Source: JANPIX01 sp031425195 (GTDB lineage: Bacteria > Pseudomonadota > Alphaproteobacteria > Rhodobacterales > Rhodobacteraceae). Taken from it: a stretch of DNA of 64,000 nt. Positions within the stretch are counted from its first letter, which is position 1. Each line of letters begins with the position of its first letter. The notes below the pieces were generated by a model. That model searched no databases, was not told where the DNA came from, and saw only the letters and a list, made by a program, of their open reading frames with translations. The translations under genes were made by a program, and so were the position numbers. Below are positions 1 through 8,804 of this stretch, piece by piece. The DNA is taken from contig JANPIX010000032.1 in the NCBI GenBank assembly GCA_031425195.1, forward strand, positions 124,001-188,000, written 5' to 3'.

Positions 1-2
1 TC

Positions 3-293
3 CGCCGCTATGAAAACGCGGTGCTGCAACTGGTGGAACTGGCGCGGGAGCAGGGGGCCGAGGTGGTGCTGATCACCGACCGCTGGATTTCACCGGCGGC
101 GGTGCATGCGCGCCACCGTCTGATCGCGCAGATCGAGGCGCCGTCGGCCTGGGACAGCATGGTGAGCGTGACGGTGCTGATTGAAACACTGCTGGCGGCG
201 GTGCAGGCCTTGACCTGGCCCGAGACGGAACAACGGATGAAGCGGTTGGAGACGTTGTTTGCGCAATCGCGGTTCTTTCGGCGGCACCGTTAG
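3..293 (+). CDS. MurR/RpiR-family transcriptional regulator, C-terminal fragment
   Basis: Only the last ~96 codons are in the window; the gene enters from the left edge. What is visible is the end of a SIS (sugar isomerase) effector domain: LxLVELAREQGA, the strand VVLITDRWISP, and a helix-rich tail typical of RpiR regulators, which bind phosphosugars and control nearby catabolic genes. The N-terminal helix-turn-helix would lie outside. Its TAG stop overlaps by 4 nt the stop of the convergent transporter gene. The effector and the target genes cannot be read from this fragment. Confidence 0.7.
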   Translation, partial: RRYENAVLQLVELAREQGAEVVLITDRWISPAAVHARHRLIAQIEAPSAWDSMVSVTVLIETLLAAVQALTWPETEQRMKRLETLFAQSRFFRRHR

Positions 294-1162
294 GCAGTGG
301 CGGTCCGTTTTCCCCCGGTGAGTGCGTTCAGCACTACGGCACACAGAACCACCGCGCCGCCGACAAAGGTGGCCTGAGTGGCCGTTTCGCCAAGAATCAG
401 CCAGACCCAGATCGGGGCCAAAAGCACCTCGACCATCGACAGAAGGGTCAGGTCGGCGGCGGGCAGGGCGCGGCTGCCAGTGGTGTAAAGCACCATGCCA
501 AGGCCAAGCGATGCGGCCCCCATGCCGGTGGAAATGGCGATGTCGGGCCATGGAACCAGCAACGGTTCGCCCTGAAGGCCAAGCACGGCAACTGCGACGA
601 CCATCGAAAAGACAGCGCCCAGCACGACGCAGGGGATCATGTCGGACGAGCGGCCTTTGCGCAGGGTCAGCGTGAACACCGCGAAACCAAGCGCTGACAG
701 CAGGGCCGCAACGTTGCCCGCGATGGCACCAACCGCCAGACCTTCGCGCACCATCAGAAACATGCCGGCACCTGCAAGGGCGATGGCGGCCCATGTCATC
801 GGACGCACTGCCTCGCGCAGGATCAGCCAGCCGAGGATTGCGGCAAGGAAGGGCGAGGCGGAAAACAGAAACACGGCATTGGCGACAGTGGTGGACTGGA
901 TGGCGAAGATTGCCCCTGCAAAGGCCGCGACAAGGCACACCCCGCCCAGAATGCCTGTCCAGCCCACGCCGTGAAAGGCGGCCGTCATCGACCCCTGCGC
1001 CCGCGCGGCGACGAAACCGAGCAACACGGGAAGCGTTCCTAGCGACCGCCAGAACAGGACCTGCCAGGTGTCAGCTTCGGCCAGATGGCGGATGGCAAGG
1101 CCCATCAGCGACCACAGAATTGCCGCGATCACCACCAACATCGCCCCACGCCCATACGTCAT
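290..1162 (-). CDS. DMT-superfamily transporter, EamA family
   Basis: A 290-residue inner-membrane protein made of about ten hydrophobic helices arranged as two EamA repeats (roughly residues 5-140 and 150-285). Both halves end in the family pattern of a hydrophobic helix followed by a Glu-containing loop (WLILREAVRP in the first, VWLILGETATQ in the second). Such proteins export metabolites or amino acids; the substrate is unknown. The open frame continues 201 nt upstream, but that part would run into ghrA, so the ATG at 1160-1162, which begins MTYGRGAML, is chosen. It lies 88 nt after ghrA and could be the last gene of the leftward run. Confidence 0.85.
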   Translation of the reverse strand: MTYGRGAMLVVIAAILWSLMGLAIRHLAEADTWQVLFWRSLGTLPVLLGFVAARAQGSMTAAFHGVGWTGILGGVCLVAAFAGAIFAIQSTTVANAVFLFSASPFLAAILGWLILREAVRPMTWAAIALAGAGMFLMVREGLAVGAIAGNVAALLSALGFAVFTLTLRKGRSSDMIPCVVLGAVFSMVVAVAVLGLQGEPLLVPWPDIAISTGMGAASLGLGMVLYTTGSRALPAADLTLLSMVEVLLAPIWVWLILGETATQATFVGGAVVLCAVVLNALTGGKRTATA

Positions 1163-1250
1163 TCCCGTGCGCGCCCCTTGTTGTTGCCACCGGCCAGACC
1201 AGACCGCATGCCACGGGCGGCGTCTGTTCCGTTCCCGACCTGCCCGCGCA

Positions 1251-2183
1251 TCAATATCCGACGTGCCGGTCGACAAGGTGCAGGAAGGGCGCGCCCGACT
1301 GGCCACGCCGGATGTTTTCCGCAATGACGCGCGCCGACGTTGCAGGCCGGGTGTCGGCGGCAATGTGGGGAGTCACGGTCACGCGGGGATGGTGCCAGAA
1401 CGGATGATCGGCGGGGAGCGGTTCGGTGCGGAACACATCGAGCGTGGCATGGCCGATCTGACCCGCATCAAGGGCTGCAAGCAGGGCCGCGTCGTCGATC
1501 AGAGCGCCGCGCCCCGGGTTGATGATAACGGCACTGCGGGGCAGTTGTGCCAGTCGTTCAGCATTCAGCAGGTTTTCGGTGGAGGGCGTGCGCGGCAGCA
1601 AGGTCACTACGATTTGTGCCTGCGCCAAGGCCATGGGCAGGGCTTCTTCACCCGAAAGACAGCGGATGCCGGGCACGGATTTTCCGGTTCGCGACCAGCC
1701 CGTTACCGGAAAGTTGAGTTGCGCCAGCATGCGCGCGCAAGCGGTGCCAAGTTCCCCCATCCCCAGAATTGTAACCGGCCTTTCCCGCGCCAAGGGGGGG
1801 CAGCGATTGTCCCAGACATGGGCGGGGTTCACGATGTGGGCGTCCATTCCCAGATGATGGCGCAAAACATGGCCGGTGACCCATTCCACCATGCCTTCGG
1901 CCAGCGCCGGGTCAACCATGCGGCACAGCGGTTGGGTTAGAGTGACGTTGCCGACGATGCGTTCAACGCCGGCCCAAAGGCTCAGCACCGCCTTGCAGCG
2001 GGTGAAGGGGCCGAAATCCTGAAGCGCGCTGGACGGGGCATAGATGATGTAATCGACGGCTGCCGGGTCGGGCGCCGTATCGGCCATGGCGACGTCCAGC
2101 CCGGCCTCGGCAAATGCGCCCTCCAGCGGCGCGCGAAAATCGGCCCAGGCGGCGCGGCCCGCCGCGAAATAGACGTTGATCAT
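1251..2183 (-). CDS. ghrA: glyoxylate/hydroxypyruvate reductase A
   Basis: A 310-aa D-isomer-specific 2-hydroxyacid dehydrogenase that reduces glyoxylate and hydroxypyruvate with NAD(P)H in the cytosol. The Rossmann motif GMGELG is at residues 141-146. The catalytic Arg lies in NPGRGALIDD, the Glu in FRTEPLP and the His in VTPHIAAD near the C-terminus, as in the GhrA branch. Length is normal for the family (~310). The ATG is 12 nt after the stop of the DUF1345 gene, so it is probably co-transcribed with the elongasome genes upstream. That link is positional only; no functional tie is seen. Confidence 0.88.
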   Translation of the reverse strand: MINVYFAAGRAAWADFRAPLEGAFAEAGLDVAMADTAPDPAAVDYIIYAPSSALQDFGPFTRCKAVLSLWAGVERIVGNVTLTQPLCRMVDPALAEGMVEWVTGHVLRHHLGMDAHIVNPAHVWDNRCPPLARERPVTILGMGELGTACARMLAQLNFPVTGWSRTGKSVPGIRCLSGEEALPMALAQAQIVVTLLPRTPSTENLLNAERLAQLPRSAVIINPGRGALIDDAALLAALDAGQIGHATLDVFRTEPLPADHPFWHHPRVTVTPHIAADTRPATSARVIAENIRRGQSGAPFLHLVDRHVGY

Positions 2184-2195
2184 TGTTCCCCCGTT

Positions 2196-2867
2196 TCAGC
2201 CCACGGCCGCCAGCGTCACGGCGGCATTGACGGCAAGCGCCAGTATCACGGTGTTGTAGAAGAACGCCCCGACCGAGTGCAACAGCACGGTTTGGCGGAT
2301 ATCGCCGTTGGAAACGGTGACATCGGACACCTGCGCCGTCATGCCGATGACAAAGGAGAAATACAGGAAATCGCGGATGCCCGGGGTTTTGGTGCCGGGA
2401 AAGTCCATGCCGCCAACGTCGCGGCCCGTGTCACCGCGCGCATAGAACAGATGGGCGTAATGAAGTGACAACAGGGTGTGGATCATCGCCCAGCCCAGGG
2501 GAACCGAGATCAGCGACAGCACCGATTCCGACAGATTAGGGCCGGTTGTCGCATTCAGGACAAGGAAGATCGCGGTCACGCTGATCCCGATGGACGACAG
2601 GGCAAGGATCAGGATGACAGGCAGGCCTTCGTCGCTATCGGCGGCGTGGCGGCGCAGCGCGTCGGGCGTCAGGCGACCAGTCTGTTCGATCAACAGCCCG
2701 ATGTAGACACAAAAGAACACATCCGCTGCGATCAGCACCCGCACGGCCCAAGGCAGCGCCCAGATCAGCGACAGACCAGCCGCCACCAGACCGACGCCAA
2801 GCGAAAAGTAGAACCGCCCGTGTTTGCCGCCCTTCATGGCATTGTCGGGTTGGGCCGGGCGTTTCAT
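2196..2867 (-). CDS. DUF1345 integral membrane protein
   Basis: A 223-aa membrane protein with about five or six hydrophobic helices (for example FSLGVGLVAAGLSLIWALPW and ILALSSIGISVTAIFLVL). The C-terminal motif DFLYFSFVIGMTAQVSDV is the signature of DUF1345 proteins, whose function is unknown. The ATG at 2865-2867 overlaps the rodA stop as ATGA, which suggests translational coupling. A second in-frame ATG at 2835-2837 is a possible alternative start. Position at the end of an mre/mrd/rod cluster suggests, but does not show, a role at the envelope. Confidence 0.82.
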   Translation of the reverse strand: MKRPAQPDNAMKGGKHGRFYFSLGVGLVAAGLSLIWALPWAVRVLIAADVFFCVYIGLLIEQTGRLTPDALRRHAADSDEGLPVILILALSSIGISVTAIFLVLNATTGPNLSESVLSLISVPLGWAMIHTLLSLHYAHLFYARGDTGRDVGGMDFPGTKTPGIRDFLYFSFVIGMTAQVSDVTVSNGDIRQTVLLHSVGAFFYNTVILALAVNAAVTLAAVG

Positions 2868-4003
2868 CGCGGGCGGTGGACGTGGGCGCTTTGCACCAGC
2901 CCAAAACCGACCATGAGGACAAGCATAACCGACCCCCCATAGGACAACAGGGGCAAGGGGATGCCCACCACCGGGGCCATGCCCATCACCATCGAAAGAT
3001 TGACCGCCAGATAGAAGAAGAAGTTGGCCGCAACCCCAAGGATCAGCAGCGACGAGAACCGATCTTTGTTCTGCAGCGCACTGACCACACAGAACGCGAT
3101 GATCAGGCCGTACAGCGCGAGCAGGGAAAACGCGCCGACAAAACCGAATTCCTCGGCCAGCGTGGTGAAGATGAAGTCCGTGTGCTTTTCCGGCAGAAAG
3201 TTTAGCCGCGACTGGGTGCCCTGCATGAACCCCTTGCCCGCCCAACCGCCCGAACCCAGCGCGATCTTGGCCTGAATGATGTTGTAGCCCGCGCCCAGCG
3301 GATCGGCAGAGGGGTCAAGAAACGTGTCGATGCGTTTGTACTGATAGTCATGCAGCAACTGCCACGCTGTGCCGCGTGACAGGAACACAGATGCGACGGC
3401 CCCGATTGCAAGCGACGCCACGGCCCCGAAGTACCACAGGCTGACGCCCGCGCAGAACATCACCGCCGCGCCGACAAGGATTAGCAGAACCGACGTGCCA
3501 AGGTTGGGCTGCATCAGCACCAGCACTGTCGGGGCCACGATCAGCACGACGGGGATGAGCACCCAAAGGGGGCGCGAGGTTTTCTTGGGATCAAGCCAGT
3601 CGTAATAGGCGGCCAGCAGCATGATGAGCGTGACCTTCATCATTTCGGACGGTTGAAGGCGGATGAAGCCAAGGTCGATCCAGCGCTGCGCGCCCATGCC
3701 GACCGACCCGAACAGTTCCACCACGATCAGCAAAAGGAAGGCCACCGCATAGGCAAGGACGGACATGTTGCGCCAGAACCAGATCGGCACGAACGCCACA
3801 AAGAACATCAGCGCCAGCCCGACGCCGAACCGTTTCATCTGCGGTGCGGCCCAGAGGTCGGCGTTGCCGCCCGCCACGGAATAGAGCATCAGTCCGCCCA
3901 CAGACGCCACCGCCGTCAACAGCAGGATCAGCGACCAGTTAAGGTGCAGGGCCTTTTGCAGGCCGGTGGGGGCGGATTTGATCCGGTATTCCAGAAAGCT
4001 CAT
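2864..4003 (-). CDS. rodA: rod shape-determining protein RodA (SEDS glycosyltransferase)
   Basis: A 379-aa polytopic SEDS protein, the peptidoglycan glycosyltransferase partner of PBP2 in the elongasome. About ten membrane helices are visible. Family motifs include RLQPSEMMKVTLIM (conserved Glu and Lys), TDFIFTTLAEEFGFVGA with the catalytic-loop Asp, and PLLSYGGSVML near the C-terminus, typical of RodA/FtsW. It starts 9 nt after mrdA and ends in an ATGA overlap with the DUF1345 gene. Length is normal, and the order mrdA-rodA is the usual one. Confidence 0.96.
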   Translation of the reverse strand: MSFLEYRIKSAPTGLQKALHLNWSLILLLTAVASVGGLMLYSVAGGNADLWAAPQMKRFGVGLALMFFVAFVPIWFWRNMSVLAYAVAFLLLIVVELFGSVGMGAQRWIDLGFIRLQPSEMMKVTLIMLLAAYYDWLDPKKTSRPLWVLIPVVLIVAPTVLVLMQPNLGTSVLLILVGAAVMFCAGVSLWYFGAVASLAIGAVASVFLSRGTAWQLLHDYQYKRIDTFLDPSADPLGAGYNIIQAKIALGSGGWAGKGFMQGTQSRLNFLPEKHTDFIFTTLAEEFGFVGAFSLLALYGLIIAFCVVSALQNKDRFSSLLILGVAANFFFYLAVNLSMVMGMAPVVGIPLPLLSYGGSVMLVLMVGFGLVQSAHVHRPR

Positions 4004-4012
4004 CTTCTGCCC

Positions 4013-5947
4013 CTAGGCCCGGCTTTTCGTCGGGCTGTCCGGCCCCAGATCGCGCAGAGGCATTTCCTTGAACTGCGTTTCGATCCGCGCCCGTTGATCG
4101 GCGGGATAGGCGCTGATCGGGGGGATACCCCCTGTCAGGCAGCGCAGCAGAATGTCGCGCACGATGGGGCCTGCCACAGCGGACCCGCCGCCGCCGTGTT
4201 CCACAATGACCGACACTGCGACGCGCGGCGCATCATAGGGCGCGTAACCCACGAAAAGCGCGTGGTCGCGCAGTTCCCACGGCAGTTGATCGTTGGCTGT
4301 CGGCGCTTCGGACTGGCTGAAGTTGCGGACCTGAGCGGTTCCCGACTTGCCCGCCATCAGCATGGTTTCATCGACGATCCTGCTGCGACTGCCTGTGCCA
4401 CGTTCGCCGTTCATCACATCGAACATGCCGCGCTGGACGGCGGAAAGATGGCCCGGTTCAAAATCCAAGGGCTCGTGGACGGGCAGGGGCGTCAGTTCGG
4501 TGCCGATCATGTGGATCAGGCGCGGCACCACCTTTTGGCCGGTGGCAAGCCGCGCGGTCATCACGGCCAGTTGCAAGGGCGTGGTCAGGACATAGCCCTG
4601 ACCGATCGATGCGTTGATCGTATCGCCGATGCGCCAGTTTTCCTTGTAGCGGTCCTGCTTCCACGCCTTGTCGGGCATGGTGCCCGTGGCAATCGCCGAC
4701 ATCGGCAGATCGTGCCGTTCGCCCAGACCCAGCTTGCGGCCAGTTTCGGCGATCTTGTCGATGCCGACTTTCTGGGCGAGTTCATAGAAAAAGACGTCAC
4801 AGCTTTCCATCAAGGCGCGGCGCAGGTTGACGGTGCCGTGCCCGCCGTGGTTCCAGCAGCGAAACCGCCGCCCGCCGAATTCGATATAGCCGGGGCAATA
4901 GATCGACGTTTCTTCGTCGGCGACCCCCGCGTCCATCGCGGCCAGCGCTGTCACCATCTTGAAGGTCGAACCGGGGGGATAGGCACCCTGAACCGATTTG
5001 TTGGCCAGTGGCGTGTGGTCGTTCCCGGTGAGCGCCGCATAGTCACGCTGGCTGATGCCGCGCACGAAGAGGTTCGGATCGAAAGACGGGGCCGACGCGA
5101 TGGCAAGGATATCGCCGGTCTGCACGTCCATGGCCACGGCGGCCGCACTTTCGGTTCCAAGGCGCACCTGCGTGAAATTCTGGATGCCCGCGTCCACGGT
5201 CAGGCGGAGGTCTTCGCCGGCCTGCCCTTCGACGCGGTCAAGTTCGCGCATCACGCGGCCCACGGAATTCACCTCGATCCGTTTTTGCCCGGCATGGCCG
5301 CGCAGCAGATCTTCGGTCCAGCGTTCCACGCCGATCTTGCCGATCTGGAATTTCGGGATCTGCAAGAGTGGGTCGGGGCTTTCCAGTTCGGCCAGATCCT
5401 TTTCGCTGACCGGACCGACATAGCCTACGATATGGGCAAAATCGGTGGTCATGGGATAAAGGCGGCTGAGCCCGACTTCGGGTGTGACACCCGGCAAGGT
5501 GGGTGCGTTCAGCGCGATCTTGGAGAAATCTTCCCAGTTCAGGCGATCTGCCACCGTGATCGGAACAAAGGGGCTAAGGCTTTCCGCCTCGGCCAGGGTC
5601 TTGGCCATATCCTCGTCACCGAGGGGAATCAGGGTGGCCAGACGTTTGAGAACGGTATCGACGTCACCCGCATCTTCGCGGGTGATGACAACGCGGTAGT
5701 TCTGTTCATTGCCCGCCACGACCACGCCGTTGCGATCAAGGATCAGGCCGCGTGCGGGGGGGATCAGCCGGATGTTCACGCGGTTTTCTTCGGCCAGCAG
5801 GCGGAACTGATCGGCCTGGTCGACTTGAAGATAGCGCATCCGTCCGCCAAGAACGGCCACAAAAGCCGCCATCGCGCCACCCAACAGAAGCGCGCGGCGG
5901 TTGACCTGCCGGGCGCTGTCTTCGATGTCACGGGCGTTGCGTCTCAT
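4013..5947 (-). CDS. mrdA: penicillin-binding protein 2 (peptidoglycan transpeptidase)
   Basis: A 644-aa class B PBP that crosslinks peptidoglycan during cell elongation. One N-terminal membrane anchor (about residues 18-36) is followed by the pedestal domain (RGLILDRNGVVVA) and the transpeptidase domain. Active-site motifs are SxxK in PPGSTFKMV near residue 326, the SxN-like triad SCD near 380, and KSGT in AGKSGTAQV near 533. The frame is open for 98 more codons upstream, but those overlap mreD. The ATG at 5945-5947 gives the classical MRRNARD start and a 4-nt overlap with the mreD stop. Confidence 0.95.
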   Translation of the reverse strand: MRRNARDIEDSARQVNRRALLLGGAMAAFVAVLGGRMRYLQVDQADQFRLLAEENRVNIRLIPPARGLILDRNGVVVAGNEQNYRVVITREDAGDVDTVLKRLATLIPLGDEDMAKTLAEAESLSPFVPITVADRLNWEDFSKIALNAPTLPGVTPEVGLSRLYPMTTDFAHIVGYVGPVSEKDLAELESPDPLLQIPKFQIGKIGVERWTEDLLRGHAGQKRIEVNSVGRVMRELDRVEGQAGEDLRLTVDAGIQNFTQVRLGTESAAAVAMDVQTGDILAIASAPSFDPNLFVRGISQRDYAALTGNDHTPLANKSVQGAYPPGSTFKMVTALAAMDAGVADEETSIYCPGYIEFGGRRFRCWNHGGHGTVNLRRALMESCDVFFYELAQKVGIDKIAETGRKLGLGERHDLPMSAIATGTMPDKAWKQDRYKENWRIGDTINASIGQGYVLTTPLQLAVMTARLATGQKVVPRLIHMIGTELTPLPVHEPLDFEPGHLSAVQRGMFDVMNGERGTGSRSRIVDETMLMAGKSGTAQVRNFSQSEAPTANDQLPWELRDHALFVGYAPYDAPRVAVSVIVEHGGGGSAVAGPIVRDILLRCLTGGIPPISAYPADQRARIETQFKEMPLRDLGPDSPTKSRA

Positions 5948-6483
5948 AGTTTGCGGCCTCTTGCGTCGACTTCGCCGGTGGCGGGTTTGTGGACGTTCAG
6001 CACCATCTGACTGACGATCACCAGAACAGGATAGCACAGGGCAGTGCCGATGGTCTGCACCAAGGCAAAGCCGAAACTGGTTTGCGGGATCAATGTTGCG
6101 GCAAAGGTCAGCCGGTAGGCCAGCAGAAGGCCAAGCATCAGGGTTGCCGCGAGAAGCCATTCCACTGCGAAGTTCAACTCGCGTGTCAGGGCGACGCGGG
6201 CGCGCAGGAATTCGGCGGCGATGACGACAAGCGCCGTCCACAGGCCCGGCGGGCGCATCAGCAGCATATCTTCGACAAAGACGACAAGGGCGATCAGCCA
6301 GACCGGCAGATAATCAGGTCGCCGCATGACCCAGCCAAGGATCAGGCACAAAAGAAGGTCCGGCCCCGGCCAGTGGCCCGCCTGCGCACCAAGCGGCAGA
6401 AGGCGGATGAAGAACAGCACGAGCGCGATCAGCACAAAGATGGCGCGGTGCAGCCAGATGTCGGTGCCGGCACGATCAGCCAT
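5944..6483 (-). CDS. mreD: rod shape-determining protein MreD
   Basis: A 179-aa integral membrane protein with about five helices, beginning MADRAGTDIW, found between mreC and mrdA as in most rod-shaped proteobacteria. It carries the MreD-type segments PDLLLCLILGWVMRRPDYLP and LLMRPPGLWTALVV. MreD is the membrane linker of the MreBCD complex. Start and stop overlap the neighbours (8 nt with mreC, 4 nt with mrdA), which supports one transcript. MreD is poorly conserved, so the call leans on topology and synteny. Confidence 0.93.
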   Translation of the reverse strand: MADRAGTDIWLHRAIFVLIALVLFFIRLLPLGAQAGHWPGPDLLLCLILGWVMRRPDYLPVWLIALVVFVEDMLLMRPPGLWTALVVIAAEFLRARVALTRELNFAVEWLLAATLMLGLLLAYRLTFAATLIPQTSFGFALVQTIGTALCYPVLVIVSQMVLNVHKPATGEVDARGRKL

Positions 6484-7408
6484 CGGTGCCCCCGGTTGCG
6501 GCCACGGCATCGGTGGGCAGCACCGGCCCCTGCACGGGGGGCAGGGGCAGGGGCGGTGCCACCAGCGCGCCGGGATCGGTGATCGGGGCCAGATCGTGAC
6601 TGCGCAGCACACGCAGGAATTCCAGCCGGCCGTAGTCGGCAGACAGGCGCGCGCGCAGGCGACGGTCGGGGCCAGCGGCCACCGCGCCGACAAGCAGACC
6701 CGCCGGGAACACGCCGCCATCGCCCGAGGTGATCACCTGATCACCGGGGCGCACGAGATCGGGCTTTTCGACGAATTCGAGCAGGGGGCCGGGCGTGTTG
6801 TCGCCGGACAAAAGCGCGCGTTGGCCCGAGGGTTGCACGACCACGGGGATGCGGCTGTTGCTGTCGGTCAGCAGGATAACGCGGGCGGTCTTTTCGCCGA
6901 CGCCGGAAATGCGGCCGACCAGACCGATGCCATCCATCGCGGCCCAGCCATCGCGGATGCCATCGCGCGCGCCCACGTTGAGCAACACCGACTGGCGGAA
7001 GGGCGAGCCGCTGTCGACCAGAACCACGCCGGTGACATGAGTCAGGCTGGGGTCAAGCCGGACCTGATTGAGTTCCAGAAGGCGGGCATTCTGCTGTTCC
7101 AGTTGCAGCGCCGCCTCTTTCCACGACTTCATCTGCTGCAACTCGCGGCGCAATTCCTGATTCTGGTTGTAAAGGCTGGTGTAGGACTGGAAGGCGTCGA
7201 TCATGTCGGCGGCCTTGGTCACCGGCAAAAGCGCCCAGTCGAAGGACGGCACGAACCGATCCACCAGTGCGGTGCGAAAGCGTTCCACGCGCGGGCTGTC
7301 GATGCGCCATAGCAGAAACAGCGCGAGAAGCGCCAGCACCAGACCGCCAACGAGTATCCGCCGGACAGGGCGGGAAAATTCGTCCGGCGATGCATCCTTT
7401 TTCGCCAT
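6476..7408 (-). CDS. mreC: rod shape-determining protein MreC
   Basis: A 310-aa protein with a short cytoplasmic N-terminus, one membrane helix (about residues 20-40, ILVGGLVLALLALFLLW), a helical coiled-coil region (about 75-120, rich in QELRRELQQMK-like heptads) and the periplasmic beta domain (VVLVDSGSPFRQSVLLNVG, GLVGRISGV, VPVVV). The C-terminal ~40 residues are rich in proline and hydrophobics. MreC is the periplasmic scaffold that activates PBP2/RodA. It lies 62 nt after mreB and overlaps mreD by 8 nt. Confidence 0.95.
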   Translation of the reverse strand: MAKKDASPDEFSRPVRRILVGGLVLALLALFLLWRIDSPRVERFRTALVDRFVPSFDWALLPVTKAADMIDAFQSYTSLYNQNQELRRELQQMKSWKEAALQLEQQNARLLELNQVRLDPSLTHVTGVVLVDSGSPFRQSVLLNVGARDGIRDGWAAMDGIGLVGRISGVGEKTARVILLTDSNSRIPVVVQPSGQRALLSGDNTPGPLLEFVEKPDLVRPGDQVITSGDGGVFPAGLLVGAVAAGPDRRLRARLSADYGRLEFLRVLRSHDLAPITDPGALVAPPLPLPPVQGPVLPTDAVAATGGTDG

Positions 7409-7470
7409 GGCGGGCCTTGTCCCTGGGTGATCGCGTTGTTCTGGCCGCGCGACCCGCGTTCAGACGGGTG

Positions 7471-8508
7471 TCAGCTGTCGTAATCAATCACGTGGCGCAG
7501 TTGCTTTTCATACTCCAACGCCTTGCCTGTGCCCATCGCCACGCAGTTCAAAGGTTCGTTAGCTACGCTGATCGACAGGCCGGTCTGTTCGCGCAGCGAC
7601 AGGTCAAGATCGCCCAGAAGCGCGCCGCCGCCAGTCAGCATGACGCCGCGGTCGACGATATCGGCAGCCAGATCGGGGGGCGTGGTTTCCAGCGCCTGCA
7701 TCACAGCGTCGCAAATCTGCTGCACAGGTTCGGCCAGCGCCTCGGCAATCTGGGCCTGATTGACTTCGGTTTCCTTCGGCACGCCATTCAGAAGGTCGCG
7801 CCCGCGGATCGTGATGGAGGTGCCGCGCCCGTCGTCGGGCATGCGGGCGGTGCCGATGGTTGTCTTGATCCGCTCTGCCGTGGATTCGCCGATCAGAAGA
7901 TTCTGATGACGGCGCAGATAACTGATGATCGCCTCGTCCATCCTGTCGCCGCCGACGCGGACGGAACGGGCATAGACGATGTCACCCAGCGACAAGACCG
8001 CCACTTCGGTGGTGCCGCCGCCGATGTCGACAACCATGTTGCCGGTGGGGTCGGTGATCGGCATGCCAGCCCCGATGGCCGCCGCAATCGGTTCGGCAAT
8101 CAGGCCGGCGCGGCGTGCGCCTGCCGACAGAACCGACTGGCGGATGGCACGCTTTTCAACCGGGGTGGCCCCGTGCGGGACGCAGACGATGACCTTGAGG
8201 TTGCCGAACACGCGGCGGTTCTGCACCTTGCGGATGAAGTGCTTGATCATTTCTTCGGCGGTATCGAAGTCGGCAATTACGCCGTCACGCATCGGGCGGA
8301 TCGCCTCGATGCTGCCCGGTGTGCGGCCCAGCATGAGTTTGGCATCCTCGCCCACGGCAAGAACCTGTTTCTTGCCGTCCTTGATATGGTAGGCAACGAC
8401 AGAGGGTTCGTTCAGAACGATGCCCTTGCCGCGCACGTAAACCAGCGTGTTGGCGGTTCCAAGGTCGATGGCCATGTCCGACGAGAAAAGGCCTGAAAGG
8501 ATAGACAT
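7471..8508 (-). CDS. mreB: actin-like cytoskeletal protein MreB
   Basis: A 345-aa bacterial actin and the first gene of the leftward elongasome cluster. Phosphate-1 motif IDLGTANTLVYV is at the N-terminus, phosphate-2 is VVDIGGGTTEVAVLS near residue 160, and the adenosine motif MLTGGGALLGDLD is near 295. It polymerises under the inner membrane and positions MreCD/RodA/PBP2. Length and sequence are those of a canonical MreB. The ~300-nt divergent gap to the right (8509-8804) must hold its promoter. Confidence 0.97.
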   Translation of the reverse strand: MSILSGLFSSDMAIDLGTANTLVYVRGKGIVLNEPSVVAYHIKDGKKQVLAVGEDAKLMLGRTPGSIEAIRPMRDGVIADFDTAEEMIKHFIRKVQNRRVFGNLKVIVCVPHGATPVEKRAIRQSVLSAGARRAGLIAEPIAAAIGAGMPITDPTGNMVVDIGGGTTEVAVLSLGDIVYARSVRVGGDRMDEAIISYLRRHQNLLIGESTAERIKTTIGTARMPDDGRGTSITIRGRDLLNGVPKETEVNQAQIAEALAEPVQQICDAVMQALETTPPDLAADIVDRGVMLTGGGALLGDLDLSLREQTGLSISVANEPLNCVAMGTGKALEYEKQLRHVIDYDS

Positions 8509-8804
8509 CCGGGGGAGGTCCTGTCTGTAAATGAAATACTGGTCCGCGACTCAAGGGAACCGATGCGAGAATGTCCTATAAAGAAGGGGCGATTGCAGGG
8601 AAAGGCCCTTGCCCGTTCCGGCCTGACACAATTCGGCGTAATCCCGCGTGTCTTGGGTGTAAAACGAGGCGTGTTTGGGGCGTTCTTATCGGGTGAGTGG
8701 TCGGCATCTGGGGGAAGGGGCAGGCCCCGCTTTGTGGATAGGTTCGGTTTGTCCAGGCCGAGGAGCCGAGCAAAAGTGATCAGCATTGTGGAAAAGGGGC
8801 GTGG
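8509..8804. other. divergent intergenic region between mreB and an SDR gene
   Basis: This 296-nt stretch lies between two diverging genes and so should contain promoters for mreB (left) and the SDR gene (right). I saw no strong -35/-10 pair, no clear inverted repeat and no short ORF with a ribosome binding site. An AGGACCTCCC-like purine-poor leader precedes mreB on the minus strand. Confidence 0.5.

Noticed and set aside
3653..6010. A 785-codon plus-strand ORF antisense to mrdA
   Set aside because: Its residues are His/Arg/Gln-rich shadow translation, and the overlapping mrdA has clear PBP motifs.
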